A DNA stretch of 7,929 nt from Streptomyces sp. MMG1533 (GTDB lineage: Bacteria; Actinomycetota; Actinomycetes; Streptomycetales; Streptomycetaceae). Of this stretch, positions 7,200-7,929 are shown piece after piece. The position numbers were made by a program, and so were the translations under genes. Position 1 is the stretch's first letter, and each line of letters opens with the position of its first letter. Where the stretch lies: the NCBI RefSeq assembly GCF_001279775.1, contig NZ_LGDG01000057.1, positions 1 to 7,929 on the forward strand, read 5' to 3'. The notes beneath the pieces were generated by a model. It was not told the origin of the DNA, did no database searches, and worked only from the letters and a program-made list of their open reading frames with translations.

Positions 7200-7205
7200 A
7201 GCCTA
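7200..7205 (-). promoter_or_regulatory. Candidate -10 element giving a leaderless purD transcript
   Basis: On the - strand TAGGCT matches TANNNT, and only seven bases (GACCCCC) separate it from the purD GTG. A transcript starting at the normal distance would begin at or next to the start codon. No purine-rich ribosome site is present between them. The -35 region at 17-18 bases spacing (GGAACC or CGGAAC) is a poor match. Confidence 0.45.
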
Positions 7206-7279
7206 ACCGGGTTTTTGTGCGGGGTTCCGAAGGGGTGGAGGGAGGCGAGCTGTAGGTTCCTCCAAGGCGGGCCTGTGGG

Positions 7280-7417
7280 GGTGCTTCGGGGCGGGTGCTT
7301 CGTTGGTGCTTCGGTGCGGGTGCCGAGAGGCGGGTGCTTCGGTGCGGGTGCCGAGAGGCGGGTGCTTCGGTGCGGGTGCCGAGAGGCGGGTGCTTCGGTG
7401 CGGGTGCGGAGGGGCGG
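7280..7417. repeat. 28-bp tandem repeat array upstream of purD
   Basis: Three perfect copies begin at 7306, 7334 and 7362, and a fourth with two mismatches begins at 7390 and ends at 7417. Each unit reads GTGCTTCGGTGC followed by GGGTGCCGAGAGGCGG. Two further truncated GTGCTTCG cores sit to the left at about 7281 and 7295. The 28-bp period is not a multiple of three, which shows the array is non-coding. It lies roughly 90-225 bases upstream of the purD start. Confidence 0.92.
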
Positions 7418-7509
7418 CTCGCGCAGCCCGGCGCTTGCGAGGTGCCCCTTCGGTGGGTCGGGAGCCGCCCAGGCGGCATGACCGCCCACGGATCGACGTC
7501 GCCGACCCG

Positions 7510-7929
7510 CTATTCGTTCGAGAACTCCTCCATCACCGTTGCCCCCAGCTCTCTCACGATGAGTTGGTGGCCGGACAGGGCCGACTCGTCGAGGTCGGGG
7601 TCGTCGTCCTCCGGGGTGTCGTCCTCGGGGGAGACCGGGGGCGGTTCCGGGGCGGACGGCCGCGGAGTGGGAGCGGCCGCGGGCGCCGGGGCCGAGGTGG
7701 TCGCGGAGGGGGCGGCGGGCGGGGGCTGGGGGGACGCCGGGCGCTGGGAGGCCGGGGCGCCACCGCCACCGCCACTGCCGTAACCCCCGCCACCGGTTCC
7801 GCCATGACCGGCGCCGCCTCCACCGCCGTAGCCGCCGCTGGAGCCCGTGGGGCCGCCGGTGGCCGGGGGTGCCGAGCCGCCCGACGGGTCGACGATGGCC
7901 TCGATCTTCCACTGCACGTTGAACTGCTC
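7510..7929 (-). CDS. dnaX: DNA polymerase III subunit gamma/tau, C-terminal part (partial)
   Basis: The frame is open at the right edge (GAG CAG TTC AAC GTG CAG TGG AAG, EQFNVQWK) and ends at TAG 7510-7512, giving 139 residues. It begins with FNVQWKIEAIVDPSGG, continues with a Gly-rich, then Pro/Ala-rich linker and an acidic patch (SPEDDTPEDDDPDLDE), and closes with HQLIVRELGATVMEEFSNE. That ending and the adjacency to purD are typical of actinobacterial clamp-loader gamma/tau proteins. The AAA+ ATPase domain would lie outside the window. A single-stranded DNA binding protein, which also has a Gly-rich tail, was considered, but its acidic C-terminal DDxPF-type tip is absent. An internal GTG at 7915-7917 is not a start, since coding continues upstream. 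Confidence 0.75.
   Translation of the reverse strand, partial: EQFNVQWKIEAIVDPSGGSAPPATGGPTGSSGGYGGGGGAGHGGTGGGGYGSGGGGGAPASQRPASPQPPPAAPSATTSAPAPAAAPTPRPSAPEPPPVSPEDDTPEDDDPDLDESALSGHQLIVRELGATVMEEFSNE

Larger units (their letters stand above)
7193..7509. other. Non-coding gap between dnaX and purD
   Basis: These 317 bases separate the dnaX stop from the purD start. They contain the purD promoter candidate, a 28-bp tandem repeat array (7280-7417) and, nearer dnaX, two possible RNA hairpins. One is GGCGG/CCGCC around CATGA (7472-7486). The other is a wide GGCGGCTC (7413-7420)/GAGCCGCC (7462-7469) pair that could end the dnaX transcript, although no T-run is present. Open frames crossing the gap change phase with each repeat and are not credible genes. 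Confidence 0.7.

Noticed and set aside
7280..7417. CRISPR array
   Set aside because: The 28-bp units abut directly with no unique spacers between them, so this is a simple tandem repeat.
7193..7912. A 240-residue N-terminal extension of purD
   Set aside because: The extension reads the 28-bp repeat in rotating phases and overlaps dnaX in another frame. PurD homologues begin at KVLVIGSGAREHAL.

Overview
The window looks like a core-chromosome segment of a Streptomyces-type actinomycete. It is very GC-rich, uses G/C third codon positions, has GTG starts, and carries an actinobacterial DnaX tail, PurD, PurC and a NarL/DesR-type two-component pair. I see no prophage, transposon, CRISPR array or defence genes. 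Species-level identity cannot be established from the sequence alone.

Layout from left to right. On the + strand are the last codons of a sensor histidine kinase (1-106), overlapping by ATGA a NarL-family response regulator (103-717). Next come a tRNA-Gly(GCC) gene (741-813) and an intrinsic terminator (822-850). The rest reads leftwards on the - strand. In transcription order it is the C-terminal end of dnaX (7510-7929, partial), a non-coding gap with a 28-bp tandem repeat, purD (5939-7192), a terminator hairpin (5857-5890), a 662-residue membrane-anchored protein that looks like a catalytically dead M48 peptidase (3633-5621), a repeat-rich gap, an N,N-dimethylformamidase large-subunit-like protein (1841-3340), and purC (857-1756). 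purC converges on the tRNA gene.

The two purine genes encode step 2 (PurD, GAR synthetase) and the SAICAR synthetase step (PurC) of de novo IMP synthesis. They are not an operon: two non-purine genes and a strong terminator lie between them. The two-component pair is an independent unit. The tRNA gene probably has its own promoter, whose -10 hexamer overlaps the response-regulator stop codon.

The less ordinary content is the M48-like pseudopeptidase, the amidohydrolase-like gene without a visible partner subunit, and several short repeat arrays and dyads in the gaps ahead of purD and the dimethylformamidase-like gene. I found no convincing new multi-gene system.
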